A stretch of DNA of 64,000 nt, taken from contig CAVUNV010000005.1 in the NCBI GenBank assembly GCA_963742925.1, positions 124,001 to 188,000 on the forward strand, read 5' to 3'. The stretch is from PALSA-612 sp963742925. Its GTDB lineage: Bacteria; Actinomycetota; Thermoleophilia; Gaiellales; Gaiellaceae. Numbering within the stretch: position 1 is the stretch's first letter; every line of letters begins with the position of its first letter. A program made the translations under genes and the position numbers. Positions 16,797-25,134 of this stretch are shown here, piece by piece. The notes under the pieces were generated by a model. The model did no database searches, was not told where the DNA came from, and worked only from the letters and a program-made list of their open reading frames with translations.

Positions 16797-17624
16797 CTAA
16801 TCCAGCGCCTCCCGGAAGAACCCGGTCACGATCCGGACGGCGTCGGCCGGGCATTCGAGCAGGTCGGCGTGGCCGATGTCGGGAAACTCGTGCGTGCTGA
16901 TCTTCGGGTTCATGGCCGCCATCTGCCGGGCGCCGAGACCGGACGGTGCCAGCTCCGGCGGGCAGAGGATGTCGTAGGTCCCGTTCGTCATCAGCAGCGG
17001 CCGCTCGATCTTCGGAACCAGCTCGGTCAGGTCCATGTTCTCCATGGCGAGGCAGGCCTGGCGCACGGTGTACGGATCGTTCCAGCCGATCACGGCGCGG
17101 ACGAGGTCGAACGTCCCTGACCCCTCCTCGCTCTCGAGGAACTTCGCGCCGACCGCCTGCGTCGTCACGTGGTCGGAGAAGTCGTCCCAGGGCATCGACT
17201 CGGCCATCCGTCGCCAGACGCGGAACAGCGTGCGGCGGTAGACGTCCGGCTTCGCGAAGGCGACGTCGGCGCAGGCGGCGATCGTGCGCTCCGGATAGAG
17301 CGCGGTGAACGCGATCGCGATCATCCCGCCCATCGACGTGCCGTGGACGAGCACGCGATCGAGCCCGATCGCGTCGAGCAGCGAGACGCCGTCCCGAGCC
17401 CAGCCCTCGATCGTGAACTCCTCGTGCGGATGGTCGGAGGCGCCGTAGCCGCGCGCGTCGAAGGCGAGCAGCCGGAAGCCCGCGTCGCGGAAGCCGTCGT
17501 TGACCGCGCCGAAGTTGTGGCGCCCGAACAGGCCGCCGCCGAACTGGATCACGACCGGCCCGTCCTCCGGCCCGGTCAGCTCGTAGTAGATCCTCGTCTC
17601 GTCTTCGAGCCGCGTGTACGGCAT
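16797..17624 (-). CDS. Alpha/beta hydrolase
   Basis: A 275-residue alpha/beta-hydrolase starting MPYTRLEDETRIYYELTGPE. The nucleophile elbow is GTSMGG (serine within VLVHGTSMGGMIAIAF), the oxyanion region is FGGGLFG, the late acid is probably in MTNGTYDILCPP, and the histidine is in DIGHADLLECP. Family members include esterases, lactonases, C-C hydrolases and N-formylmaleamate deformylase. Given the amide-hydrolase neighbours an amide or formamide substrate is possible, but nothing in the sequence proves it. Upstream spacing to the zinc-ribbon gene is short (19 bases), so the two may be cotranscribed. Confidence 0.87.
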   Translation of the reverse strand: MPYTRLEDETRIYYELTGPEDGPVVIQFGGGLFGRHNFGAVNDGFRDAGFRLLAFDARGYGASDHPHEEFTIEGWARDGVSLLDAIGLDRVLVHGTSMGGMIAIAFTALYPERTIAACADVAFAKPDVYRRTLFRVWRRMAESMPWDDFSDHVTTQAVGAKFLESEEGSGTFDLVRAVIGWNDPYTVRQACLAMENMDLTELVPKIERPLLMTNGTYDILCPPELAPSGLGARQMAAMNPKISTHEFPDIGHADLLECPADAVRIVTGFFREALD

Positions 17625-17643
17625 GCTTACGTCTCTTGCGTGC

Positions 17644-17835
17644 TCAGTCCCACGACCGGCCGACGCGATCCCAGGCGACATCGCTCGGAAGCCATTCCGT
17701 GTTGATCGTCGACCACAGGCGCGTGATGTCACCCGATCCGCACTTCGGGCACGGCGGCGTGGGCTTGTCCGAAGTGGACAGATACTCCTCGAAACGCTCC
17801 GAGCAGGCGTCGCAGCGGTACTCGTAGATCGGCAT
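17644..17835 (-). CDS. FmdB-type small zinc ribbon protein
   Basis: A 63-residue FmdB/CxxC family protein. It starts MPIYEYRCDACSERFEEYLS and has two CxxC knuckles (CDAC and CPKC) about 20 residues apart that should bind one zinc ion. Such proteins are often found next to amidase and formamidase genes and are thought to be regulators or metal-site accessory factors. The ATG at 17835 is preceded by TAGACT (17849-17844) with eight bases between and no ribosome site, which supports a leaderless start and rules against the longer in-frame start at 17874. Confidence 0.85.
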   Translation of the reverse strand: MPIYEYRCDACSERFEEYLSTSDKPTPPCPKCGSGDITRLWSTINTEWLPSDVAWDRVGRSWD

Positions 17836-17849
17836 CGTGTCTGAGTCTA
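17825..17849. promoter_or_regulatory. Overlapping divergent -10 boxes for the zinc ribbon and amidase pair
   Basis: On the minus strand TAGACT (17849-17844) sits eight bases before the zinc-ribbon ATG. On the plus strand TAGATC (17825-17830) sits six bases before a GTG at 17837 that opens the small amidase companion. The two starts are only two bases apart, so the promoters must overlap face to face. Confidence 0.45.
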
Positions 17850-18016
17850 GTCCCAGTCCGGCGTTGCCGTCCATCGACTTCCTTCGCGAAGCCGCCGCTC
17901 AGCAGGGAGTTTCCGCGGAGGACGAGGACCTCGCCGGTGTGCTCGGGTTCCTCGAGGTCGTGCTGCCTCGCCTCACGGAGCTCGAGGAACGCATCCCGCC
18001 GGAGACCCCGGCGTGA
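17837..18016 (+). CDS. Small acidic helical protein, likely amidase companion (GatC/AtzG-like)
   Basis: A 59-residue protein read from GTG 17837 (or TTG 17864 for 50 residues). It contains PSIDFLREAAAQQG, EDEDLAGVLGFLEVVLPRL and TELEERIPPE, rich in acidic and hydrophobic residues and predicted to be two or three helices. Its TGA overlaps the amidase GTG (GTGA), so the two are translationally coupled. Several amidases of the GatA/AtzE group need such a small partner (GatC, AtzG) for stability. The assignment rests on size, composition and coupling rather than a diagnostic motif. Confidence 0.6.
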   Translation: MSESSPSPALPSIDFLREAAAQQGVSAEDEDLAGVLGFLEVVLPRLTELEERIPPETPA

Positions 18017-19359
18017 GCGTCGCCGAGGTCGCTGCACAGATTCGCGCGGGCGAGCTGAGCCCGCGCGAGGCGGTCGAGTCCTACCTCGAGCGGATCGAGC
18101 AGCTCGACCCGGCGCTGAACGCCTACATCAGCGTTCGCGCCGAGGAGGCGCTCGTCGAGGCCGACGGCGTTCCGGACGGGCCGCTGAGGGGTGTGCCCCT
18201 GGCGGTCAAGGACGTGATCGACGTCGCCGGCGTGCCCACCACGGCGGCCTCGAAGATCCTCGCGGGCAACGTGGCCGAGCGGGACGCGACGTGCGTCGAG
18301 CGGCTCCGCCGGGCCGGCGCGATCGTGCTCGGGAAGCTGAACACGCACGAGTTCGCCTTCGGTGCGATGACGACGAGCCCGCACTTCGGCGCCGCTCACA
18401 ATCCGTGGGCGCCCGACCGCATCTGCGGCGGCTCGAGCGGTGGGAGTGGCGCCGCCGCCGCGGCCGATCTCGCCGCGGGAACCCTGGGAACGGACACCGC
18501 CGGCTCGATCCGCATTCCGGCCTGCCTCTGCGGCGTCACCGGCCTCCGGCCGACGACCGGGCTCGTGCCGACGGGCGGTGTCGTCCCCGTGTCCTGGTCG
18601 CTCGACACGGTCGGTCCGATCTCGCGCTCGGCCGAGGACTGCGCGCTGCTGCTCGCCGCGCTCACCGGGGAGCCCCTCGAGCTCGTCGAGAGCGTCCGCG
18701 ATCTCCGGATCGGCGTGGTCGACGAGCTCTTCGAGGGCGCCGACTCAGCCGTCGCCGCGCAGGCACTGGCCGCCGTCGAGGAGCTGCGCGGCCTCGGAGC
18801 CACGATCGAGTCGGTCGACGTGCCGCTGATCGAGGAGTCGGGAACGATCAACCAGCTGCTCATGCTCCCGGAGGCGGCCGAGGTGCACCTGCCGTGGCTT
18901 CGGACGCGGCTCGCCGACTACGGGGACGACGTCAGGGCGCGCCTGCTCGCGGGCCTGCTGCTGCCGGCGACCGCCCATGTCACCGGCCTGCGGGCCCGCC
19001 GCTGGTTCTGCGACGAGCTGCGCGGCGTGTTCGAGCGGGTCGACCTCCTCGTCGCGCCCGAGATGCCCGTCGTCGCCCCGCCGATCGGCGACGTGGACGT
19101 CGAGTTGCACGGCGAGCGGATGCCCTACCGCCTCTCGCTGATCCCGTTCAACTCGCCGTGGAGCCTCGCCGGGCTCCCGGTCGCCAGCGTCCCGGCGGGT
19201 TTCGTCGACGGGTTGCCCCTCGGCCTGGCGCTCGTCGGCCGCCCACGGGACGAGGAGACGGTTCTCCAGGCGGCACACACCTTCCAGTGCGCGACCGACT
19301 GGCACGAGCGCCGGCCGCCGGTCGGAACCGCGGCGCCGCCCCGTCCCTCGAACGGGTGA
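18013..19359 (+). CDS. Amidase (amidase signature family, GatA/AtzE-like)
   Basis: A 448-residue amidase-signature enzyme. The Ser-cisSer-Lys triad is visible: lysine in GVPLAVKDVIDVAGVPTT, cis-serine in the glycine- and serine-rich GGSSGGSGAAAAADLA, and the nucleophile in GTDTAGSIRIPA. Length is usual. It hydrolyses a linear or carboxylated amide, with glutamyl-tRNA amidotransferase A as the main alternative, but no gatB is present in the window and the companion gene is unlike a normal gatC. The GTG start at 18013 overlaps the small upstream gene. No pseudouridine or tRNA genes are nearby, favouring a catabolic role. Confidence 0.9.
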   Translation: MSVAEVAAQIRAGELSPREAVESYLERIEQLDPALNAYISVRAEEALVEADGVPDGPLRGVPLAVKDVIDVAGVPTTAASKILAGNVAERDATCVERLRRAGAIVLGKLNTHEFAFGAMTTSPHFGAAHNPWAPDRICGGSSGGSGAAAAADLAAGTLGTDTAGSIRIPACLCGVTGLRPTTGLVPTGGVVPVSWSLDTVGPISRSAEDCALLLAALTGEPLELVESVRDLRIGVVDELFEGADSAVAAQALAAVEELRGLGATIESVDVPLIEESGTINQLLMLPEAAEVHLPWLRTRLADYGDDVRARLLAGLLLPATAHVTGLRARRWFCDELRGVFERVDLLVAPEMPVVAPPIGDVDVELHGERMPYRLSLIPFNSPWSLAGLPVASVPAGFVDGLPLGLALVGRPRDEETVLQAAHTFQCATDWHERRPPVGTAAPPRPSNG

Positions 19360-19438
19360 TTCTCCTGGCATCGAGCCGTATTTCCGTGTATTTCAGCGTC
19401 TGATCAGGTAGGGCGAGGGAGCGGGAAGGGAGGACATC

Positions 19439-19663
19439 TTGGAACACAGCAGCCAACGGTTGCCCGACGACCTCGATGCAGCAGGCGAGGCCGCCGGCGT
19501 GGTGATCTCGCTCCCGCGGCGTCCGCCGCCGCTCGGCGAGCCGCCCTGGCAACCGCCTGCCGTCGTGCTCGAGTTCCCGGCCGGTCGGCCCGCGTCGAGG
19601 CGTTCAGCTTCGAAGGGGCCCGGCGGCACCGCGCCGTCCAGCCCGGCGGGTCACAGCTCCTGA
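19439..19663 (+). CDS. Hypothetical proline-rich small protein
   Basis: A possible 74-residue protein starting at TTG 19439 after a good ribosome site (GGGAGGACATC). It begins MEHSSQRLPDDLDAAGEAAG and has a proline-rich middle (PRRPPPLGEPPWQPP). No family is recognised. Codon choice is GC-rich and the frame is open, but there is no motif, so this is a weak call. Confidence 0.35.
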   Translation: MEHSSQRLPDDLDAAGEAAGVVISLPRRPPPLGEPPWQPPAVVLEFPAGRPASRRSASKGPGGTAPSSPAGHSS

Positions 19664-19877
19664 GCCGCCCCGCACGGGGGCGCGATCGACCGTTCAGCCG
19701 ACGGCGAAGAGACAGAGCGTCGAGAGGAGCGCCAGGAAGTGACGACTCCGGCGTGCAGCCCGGGAAACCGTGAGACCGCCCATCGAGTCGATTGTAGGGA
19801 ATACCCGGATGGGTGATGACAACGCGCCCGATTCGTCCTACGACGAGAGGAAGGCCGCGAACGAAGGAGACACCGGA

Positions 19878-20078
19878 ATGGACTACAACCTGTGGATGTC
19901 AGAGGATTCGCACTATTCGCTCGGCAATCGAATCGGCACGCACACGAGCGAACCACCCGCCGTACCCGAGCAAGCAGCCGACGCAGCTGCGCAGCCGAGC
20001 ACGGCCGAGATGGATCACATCGAGTTCCTGATGGAGACGCTCGGACGCCGGCTCGAGGAAGGTTCCCCCGGGTTCTGA
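19878..20078 (+). CDS. Hypothetical small protein
   Basis: A 66-residue protein beginning MDYNLWMSEDSHYSLGNRIG after an AAGGAG ribosome site nine or ten bases upstream. The frame is open from 19770, but the earlier start lacks a ribosome site. The C-terminus (EMDHIEFLMETLGRRLEEG) is predicted helical and acidic. Composition is less GC-driven than the shadows, which supports real coding. Function unknown. It is convergent with the chloride channel gene 20 bases away. Confidence 0.5.
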   Translation: MDYNLWMSEDSHYSLGNRIGTHTSEPPAVPEQAADAAAQPSTAEMDHIEFLMETLGRRLEEGSPGF

Positions 20079-20098
20079 TCCTCCGCCGACCGAGTCGG

Positions 20099-21463
20099 CT
20101 ATGTAGCCCCCGTCGCGGCGGCTGCCGCCGCCGGTGCGGGCGGTTCGCCGATGCGTGCGTCGACATAGGCGGTCAGCGCTTCGCTCGCGAGGTAGGCGGC
20201 GACGACGCCGATGATCACGAGCGGCGTCACCGCGAGCCCGGCCTTGGCCGAAAGGAGGCTCGCGATCATCACGGAGGCGAGCGGCAGGCGTAGCACGGAG
20301 ACGCAGCACGCCCCGACGAGGACGGCGACCGCGGGCGTCTCCGAGTAGCCGGGCAGGTGCCCCGCGAGCAGGCCGGCCACGACACCGAGGAAGATGGCGG
20401 GGAAGGTCGGGCCGCCGCGGAAGCTGCTCATGGAGATGCTCCAGGCGAGTCCCTTGAAGACGAGCAGGAGCGCCAGGGCCGTGAGCGAGATCGTGGCAGC
20501 GGAGCTGAAGAGCGAGGAGAAGGCGCTCTCGCCGGAGAAGAGCACCGCGTTCGGCGAGTAGCCGCTCGTGTGCGCGTAGGCGATCGCAAGGCCGCCCACG
20601 GCGAGACCCGCGACGATCGTCAGCACGAACCTCCGTGTCCGCACGAAGCGGAGCACGAGGCGGGCGAGCTCCATCACTCCGAAGGTGGCGATCGCCGCGG
20701 CGATCGCAACCAGGATCGTCCAGCCGAAGTCGCCCGCGCTGGGGCCGCCGTAGGCGGGCAGCGGGAACGGGCTCAGCGCCCAGGCGGCCGTGCTGAGCCC
20801 TGACCACGATCCGAGCCCGACGAAGACGAGCGAGCCGATCCCGGCGGCGACGAGGCCGGGGAGGAGCACGAGCGCCATGGTCGGGCCTCCGAGGCCGGCG
20901 GCCTCGATGATGAGCACGGCGCCGATCACCGGCGAGCCGAAGATCGACGAAACGGCTGCAAAGCTCCCCGCCGCGGCCATCAACGTCAGCACCTGCGGCG
21001 GCGCGTCCCGCCGCAAGAGCGACACCGTGAGGATCCCGAGACCCGTTCCCACCGCGATCAGCGGCCCTTCCGGCCCGAGTACGAGCCCGAGGCCCAGCGT
21101 CGCGACCCCGGCGAGCACGACACCGGGCAGATCGCGGGGCCCGAGCGGCGTGCCGCCCGCCTTGAGCCCGTCCGCCGGCACGTGCCCGCCGCGCCCCGGC
21201 AGGTGCACGATCGCGAACGCCGTCAGCAGGCCCGCCAGCGCCAGCCACGGCAGCGGCCACCAGAGCGGCACGTGCTGGTAGCCGAGGTCGCTCGGCAGGT
21301 CCTCGTAGACCCCGACCTCGATCTTGTGCACCCCCTCGAGGAAGAGCCACGACGCCGTCGAGACGAGCAGCCCGACCAGCGCCGCAAGCACGAGCAGCAC
21401 GCGGTACGGCCGGCTACGGATCAGCGCCTTGGGGTCGCTCGTGAGGGGGATGCCGTCGGCCAT
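20099..21463 (-). CDS. ClC-family chloride channel or transporter
   Basis: A 454-residue integral membrane protein of the voltage-gated chloride channel family with about ten to twelve hydrophobic segments. The central signature GLGLVLGPEGPLIAVGTGLG matches the ion-binding GxEGP motif, and SIFGSPVIGAVLIIEAAG and FRGGPTFPAIFLGVVAGL correspond to the GxFxP regions. Some ClC proteins are channels and others H+/anion antiporters; the gating glutamate in GPEGP is kept, so antiport is possible. The ATG at 21463 has TAGACT (21477-21472) eight bases upstream and no ribosome site, so a leaderless start is likely. Confidence 0.92.
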   Translation of the reverse strand: MADGIPLTSDPKALIRSRPYRVLLVLAALVGLLVSTASWLFLEGVHKIEVGVYEDLPSDLGYQHVPLWWPLPWLALAGLLTAFAIVHLPGRGGHVPADGLKAGGTPLGPRDLPGVVLAGVATLGLGLVLGPEGPLIAVGTGLGILTVSLLRRDAPPQVLTLMAAAGSFAAVSSIFGSPVIGAVLIIEAAGLGGPTMALVLLPGLVAAGIGSLVFVGLGSWSGLSTAAWALSPFPLPAYGGPSAGDFGWTILVAIAAAIATFGVMELARLVLRFVRTRRFVLTIVAGLAVGGLAIAYAHTSGYSPNAVLFSGESAFSSLFSSAATISLTALALLLVFKGLAWSISMSSFRGGPTFPAIFLGVVAGLLAGHLPGYSETPAVAVLVGACCVSVLRLPLASVMIASLLSAKAGLAVTPLVIIGVVAAYLASEALTAYVDARIGEPPAPAAAAAATGAT

Positions 21464-21474
21464 CGTCCGGGAGT

Positions 21475-21951
21475 CTAGGCTCGCTGCAGGCCGCGGTTGT
21501 CTTCTACCTGGGCCGGCAGGATCTGCTCGGACCCGAGCGTCCAGGTGAAGCGTGTCAGCGTCTCGTTCGGGGCGACGCCGCTGGGGCGGAGGCCACGCCG
21601 CACGAAGAGCGTCGGCACCTCGGCGCCCAGAGCGACGGCCAATCTCGTGTGGCCGATGCCTTCGATTCGCCAGCGATCGGAGAGGCCGACGACGAGCAGG
21701 CGGGCGTCGCGAGATGCTTCGAGGACCCCTGCTTCACCCGTGCGGACGAGAACGGGCTCGGTGACGATCCCAACGACCTGCTGCACGAGAAGTGAGGCGC
21801 GGGCAAGAAGCCGGCTCGCGTCGCGGCGCCCGAGGTCGGGATTCGCCTCGGTTCCGAGGAGCCGGGGGCCGGGCCCAGACGGAGCTGGCGCCTGTCGTCT
21901 ATGGTGAGCCCGTTCGCCTCGGTCACCCACTCCTGCCGGCTCGCCAATCAC
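21475..21951 (-). pseudogene. Fragment of a universal-stress-type C-terminal domain, probably of a cation antiporter
   Basis: The readable part, from DASRLLARASLLVQQVVGIV through RDARLLVVGLSDRWRIEGIG and TLFVRRGLRPSGVAPNETLTRFTWTL, looks like the universal-stress-protein tail attached to some actinobacterial cation:proton antiporters. The first 50 residues are low-complexity and unlike any start, and no membrane domain is upstream. The remains of a longer gene is the likeliest reading. It stops 11 bases before the chloride channel start on the same strand. Confidence 0.5.
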
Positions 21952-21968
21952 ACATCAAGGAGGGCTCC

Positions 21969-23148
21969 GTGCGTCAGCTTCCGATCGGGCGTCTACCGAG
22001 CTGTCGCCGCGACCATCGAGAGCGGAACGGAACAACGGTCCGTAAGCCGAGGCTCGTCCTCGCCGGGTCGGCAACCCTAGCGGTGCTTGCCGCGGCCGCG
22101 ATTGTCTTCGCGGGGACAGCAGGCTCGTACGCGTCCGACGGCGTTCGCCGCATCCGCCACGCCGAGCGCCGGGGGCGCGCGGTGCAAGACCGTCGTCAAG
22201 AAGGTGCACGGCAAGCTCCGCAAGCGCCGCGTGTGCGCGAAGGCGCATCCGGCCCCGCCGCCACCGCCGGCGACGGCGGGAACGATCGCAGCGACGATCG
22301 CACTCCCCGGCCAGCCGTCCAACATCGCCGCCGGCGAAGGCTCGATCTGGGTCACGCTGCAGGGTGGTGGGCTGTTGCGAATCGATCCGGCGACGAACGC
22401 GATCATCGCTCACATCGACACCGGCCCCCCGCAGGGCTACTCGCAGGCTCTCGTCGTGGCAGAGGGCAGCGTCTGGCTGACCAACTACACGGACAGCACG
22501 GTAAGCCGGATCGATGCCCACGACTACCGGTTGCTGGCAACGATTCCCGTCGGCGATGGGCCCGAAGGTATCGCGGCAGGCCCTGGAGCGATCTGGGTGG
22601 CGAACAATCACACCGAGTCGGTGTCGAGGATCGACCCGACGACGAACACTGTCGTGGCGACGATCCCGGTAGGGCCGGTGCTGGGGAGAGAGGGACCGGC
22701 GGCGATCGACGTCACCACGAACGGTGTCTGGACGGCCGTCCCGAATCTCAGCGCCGTCGTCCGCGTCGACCCCGCGACGAACCAGGTCGTCGCAACGGTG
22801 CCCGGCGGCGACGCCTGCGGGAACGTCTCGGCGACACCCGACCAGGTCTGGGCGGGCTGCGGCAACGTGGTCCGGATGGACCCCGCCACGAACAAAGCGG
22901 TCACGACGCTCACGGTCGGGGACTCGGCGCGGAGCGTCCTGGTCGGGCTCGGCTCGGTCTGGGTCGAAACGAGGCTCACGCTCGATCGCATCGATCCCGC
23001 CACCAACAAGGTGGTCGGTCGCCTCGGCATCCCCAACGGCGCCGCTCCCTTCGACGCCATTGCAGTCTTCGGCGACCTCGCGATCAGCAACGGATTGATC
23101 TGGGCTCTCGAGAGTCGGGCGGTCCTGCGAATCGAGCCGGCCGGCTGA
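21969..23148 (+). CDS. Secreted YncE/Vgb-like beta-propeller protein (one-base frameshift near 22137)
   Basis: Translation probably begins at GTG 21969, seven bases after an AAGGAGG ribosome site. After about 25 residues comes a signal peptide (PRLVLAGSATLAVLAAAAIV). Near 22137 the frame must shift by one base to join the mature protein, which has a Cys-containing basic stretch, a PAPPPPP linker and about six repeats of the type SIWVT..LLRIDPATNAIIAHI and VWVANNHTESVSRIDPTTNT. Such proteins fold as seven-bladed propellers and act as binding, sensing or lyase-like domains outside the cell. The frame break may be an assembly indel. Confidence 0.8.
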
Positions 23149-23269
23149 CGCCGGGAGAGTCCTCAAACGAGAGCTGGGAAGAGAGTTAGGGGCCCCCGGA
23201 AATGTGCCACCTCCGGGAATAGTTCTTCGCGGGCGAACCTCTCCGGCCACATCTCTAGTGGAGGTGGCG

Positions 23270-24175
23270 CTATTTCAGGGCGCCGTCTGAGTGGGTGACG
23301 ATGTATCGGAGCATGCGGCGCATGTTGGCGCGGTCGACATGGGTGGCGTTCGTCCAGTCGTAATCGGTGCCGCCCCATGCGTGGATGTCCTGGCAGTTGA
23401 CGACGACGAAGTCGTAGCGTGGCCGGAGATCGTGTAGGTAGGCGAGCGAGCTGGTGGCGAGTGGATCGCCGTACTTCTCGAGTTCGGCCAGCACGGTTGG
23501 GTAAACGGGGTTGAAGACGATCACCGGCCGCTCGCCGCGCCCGTTCATGTAGGCGAGGAGGTGCTCGAACAGTTGGACGCGCGTGGGGTCGAACGGCTGC
23601 ACTGCGGGTGGGCGTCGGCGCAACTGCGCGACGATCTGGGCTGCTTCGGCCTTGACCCGCTTCACCCGTGCGGGGGAGGGTGGGGCCTGTTCGCCGGGCA
23701 GGGATCCGTCCGACCGGTAGCGCGTGTCGGTGGCCCACGGGGGGTTGACGGTCTGGGTGCTGAGGTAGGGCGCGACCTCCTGGAGGTAACGCCGCCCGCG
23801 CGGGTCGGCCTCCATCCGGGGGTCGGCGATGTTGGTGGTCAGTCCGGCGCTGACGAACCAGAGGTAGCGGCGCTTCTGGCCGCGGAACCGGTCGGCCGTG
23901 TAGCGGGTGAACACCCAGGCGTCGGGGGCAGAGCCGCCGGTGACGGCCGCGTTGAAGCCGGTGTGCCCGGTCAGCCGTTGGAGGAGAGACGGCTCGGCCT
24001 GTCGGCCGCGCGAGTCGCCGAGGATCAGGATCTCCGGCCCGTGCCCGAGTTTCGCGATCAGGTCGAGCTTGACCGAACGATCGGTTGGCGCGGGCGGGGC
24101 ACTCGCGCCTGCAGCAGCGCCGAGCAGTCCGACTGCAACGGCCAAGGCAGCTACGACAGATCGCGCACGATTCAT
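23270..24175 (-). CDS. Secreted SGNH-hydrolase-like protein
   Basis: A 301-residue exported protein. The signal peptide MNRARSVVAALAVAVGLLGA ends in AGASA. The motif ILILGDSRGRQAEPSLLQRL resembles the GDS block I of SGNH/GDSL or DltD-like hydrolases, and the C-terminal DYDWTNATHVDRANMRRMLR carries the expected Asp-x-x-His pair in the form THVD. A GGSAPDAW block could supply the oxyanion glycine. I take ATG 24175 with GAGGTGA upstream, rather than GTG 24184. The substrate is not predictable; an ester on a cell-wall or lipid glycan is a common role. Confidence 0.65.
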   Translation of the reverse strand: MNRARSVVAALAVAVGLLGAAAGASAPPAPTDRSVKLDLIAKLGHGPEILILGDSRGRQAEPSLLQRLTGHTGFNAAVTGGSAPDAWVFTRYTADRFRGQKRRYLWFVSAGLTTNIADPRMEADPRGRRYLQEVAPYLSTQTVNPPWATDTRYRSDGSLPGEQAPPSPARVKRVKAEAAQIVAQLRRRPPAVQPFDPTRVQLFEHLLAYMNGRGERPVIVFNPVYPTVLAELEKYGDPLATSSLAYLHDLRPRYDFVVVNCQDIHAWGGTDYDWTNATHVDRANMRRMLRYIVTHSDGALK

Positions 24176-24185
24176 GGGTCTCACC

Positions 24186-24380
24186 TCAGAACTGAAAGTA
24201 GATGAACGGGTGTGGCTGGGAAAGCGTCATCACCGCGGCCGCCGCCGCGATGCCGGTGGCCATGCCCGTACCAGACGCCACATTCCACCCGGCTTCGGCC
24301 GTGCCCGGGATGAGAGTGGTCGAACTCGATTTGCCAAGTCTTCTGCGGCGAGTTGTTCTGGTGGCAATATTCGAATGCAC
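24186..24380 (-). CDS. Possible small membrane-associated peptide
   Basis: A 64-residue frame that ends two bases before the ribosome site of the SGNH-like gene. The C-terminal half (MATGIAAAAAVMTLSQPHPF) is hydrophobic, the N-terminal half basic. Coupling to the following gene is suggestive, but there is no ribosome site for the ATG at 24380, so the call is weak. Confidence 0.28.
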   Translation of the reverse strand: MHSNIATRTTRRRRLGKSSSTTLIPGTAEAGWNVASGTGMATGIAAAAAVMTLSQPHPFIYFQF

Positions 24381-24419
24381 CCGGAGCCGCTACTGGCGAT
24401 GGTCGATATGGCCGAGCGA

Positions 24420-24884
24420 TTACTCGATCGGGATCTCGAAGCGAGCGATGATGCCGGGGTCGCCGCCTCTCGCGAGCAGCTCGGGATCGGGATCGCGAGT
24501 CGCCACCCATGCATATCCGTGTTCGGGGTAGGCGACGACGTCCGGGAAGCTCCCGGCACTGATCGCAAGGATCTGAGCGGGGTCTTCGGTGGGGTTGCTG
24601 AACGTGTGGAGTCCGGCACGTCCCTCGGGGCAGAAGACGAAGTCTCCCGGAGCCAACTCCTCTGCGCCGTGTTGGTTCCGGAAGACGGGACGACCGCTCA
24701 GGACGAAGAACATCTCTTCGGCTCCGAAGTGCATGTGCATCCGCATCTCAGGCGCGCCGGGGGGCAGTTCGTACAGCGTTGCTCCCATCCTGGCGTCGTC
24801 GGGCCGCCAGAAAATTCGATGCCGGCTCCCGGCTTCTTCGTTCTCTCCGTCCCATGCGTCGGAGAAGAGGTTCTGACGATTCAT
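24420..24884 (-). CDS. Cupin-domain protein
   Basis: A 154-residue single-domain cupin starting MNRQNLFSDAWDGENEEAG after a GAGGTACC ribosome site. Cupin motif 1 appears as PEMRMHMHFGAEEMFFVLSG (His-x-His, then Glu) and motif 2 as FVFCPEGRAGLHTFSNPT (Gly, His), giving a probable mononuclear metal site. Such proteins are dioxygenases, isomerases or sensors. It is unlike the second cupin at 25135 apart from the fold. Confidence 0.8.
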   Translation of the reverse strand: MNRQNLFSDAWDGENEEAGSRHRIFWRPDDARMGATLYELPPGAPEMRMHMHFGAEEMFFVLSGRPVFRNQHGAEELAPGDFVFCPEGRAGLHTFSNPTEDPAQILAISAGSFPDVVAYPEHGYAWVATRDPDPELLARGGDPGIIARFEIPIE

Positions 24885-24943
24885 TCGTGGTACCTCCGAG
24901 TCGTAGCGGTGGGCGCGCAGCCACCCGAGCCCCCGCAGTAGGG

Positions 24944-25124
24944 GCCTCGGCAACACTGCGCCGGAAACGCGCGGCTGCTCGCCGCGCCAAACCGCTACCT
25001 CGCCGCCGGATCCACGGCAGGATCATGCCTGCTCGAGAGCGCCGACGACGACACAGCATTCGCGAAGGATTACCCCGACCAGGTCGCGGCAGTCGGGGCA
25101 GTGCTGGCGCAGTGTGGCCACTAA
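24944..25124 (+). pseudogene. C-terminal remnant of an unidentified gene
   Basis: An open frame without a usable start codon reads convincingly protein-like (NARLLAAPNRYLAAGSTAGS, then CLLESADDDTAFAKDYPDQV and AVGAVLAQCGH before TAA at 25122). It is preceded by an in-frame TAG near 24937. It looks like the tail of a lost gene; I do not recognise the family. Confidence 0.3.
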
Positions 25125-25127
25125 GAT
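25122..25127 (+). promoter_or_regulatory. -10 box TAAGAT for a leaderless cupin gene
   Basis: TAAGAT lies seven bases before the ATG at 25135. No ribosome site is present, which fits a transcript that begins at or near the start codon. It also contains the stop codon of the upstream remnant. Confidence 0.45.
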
Positions 25128-25134
25128 CGCCTCC

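Noticed and set aside
18013..19359. Amidase as glutamyl-tRNA amidotransferase subunit A
   Set aside because: No gatB or normal gatC is adjacent and the context is catabolic. The possibility is kept only as an alternative.
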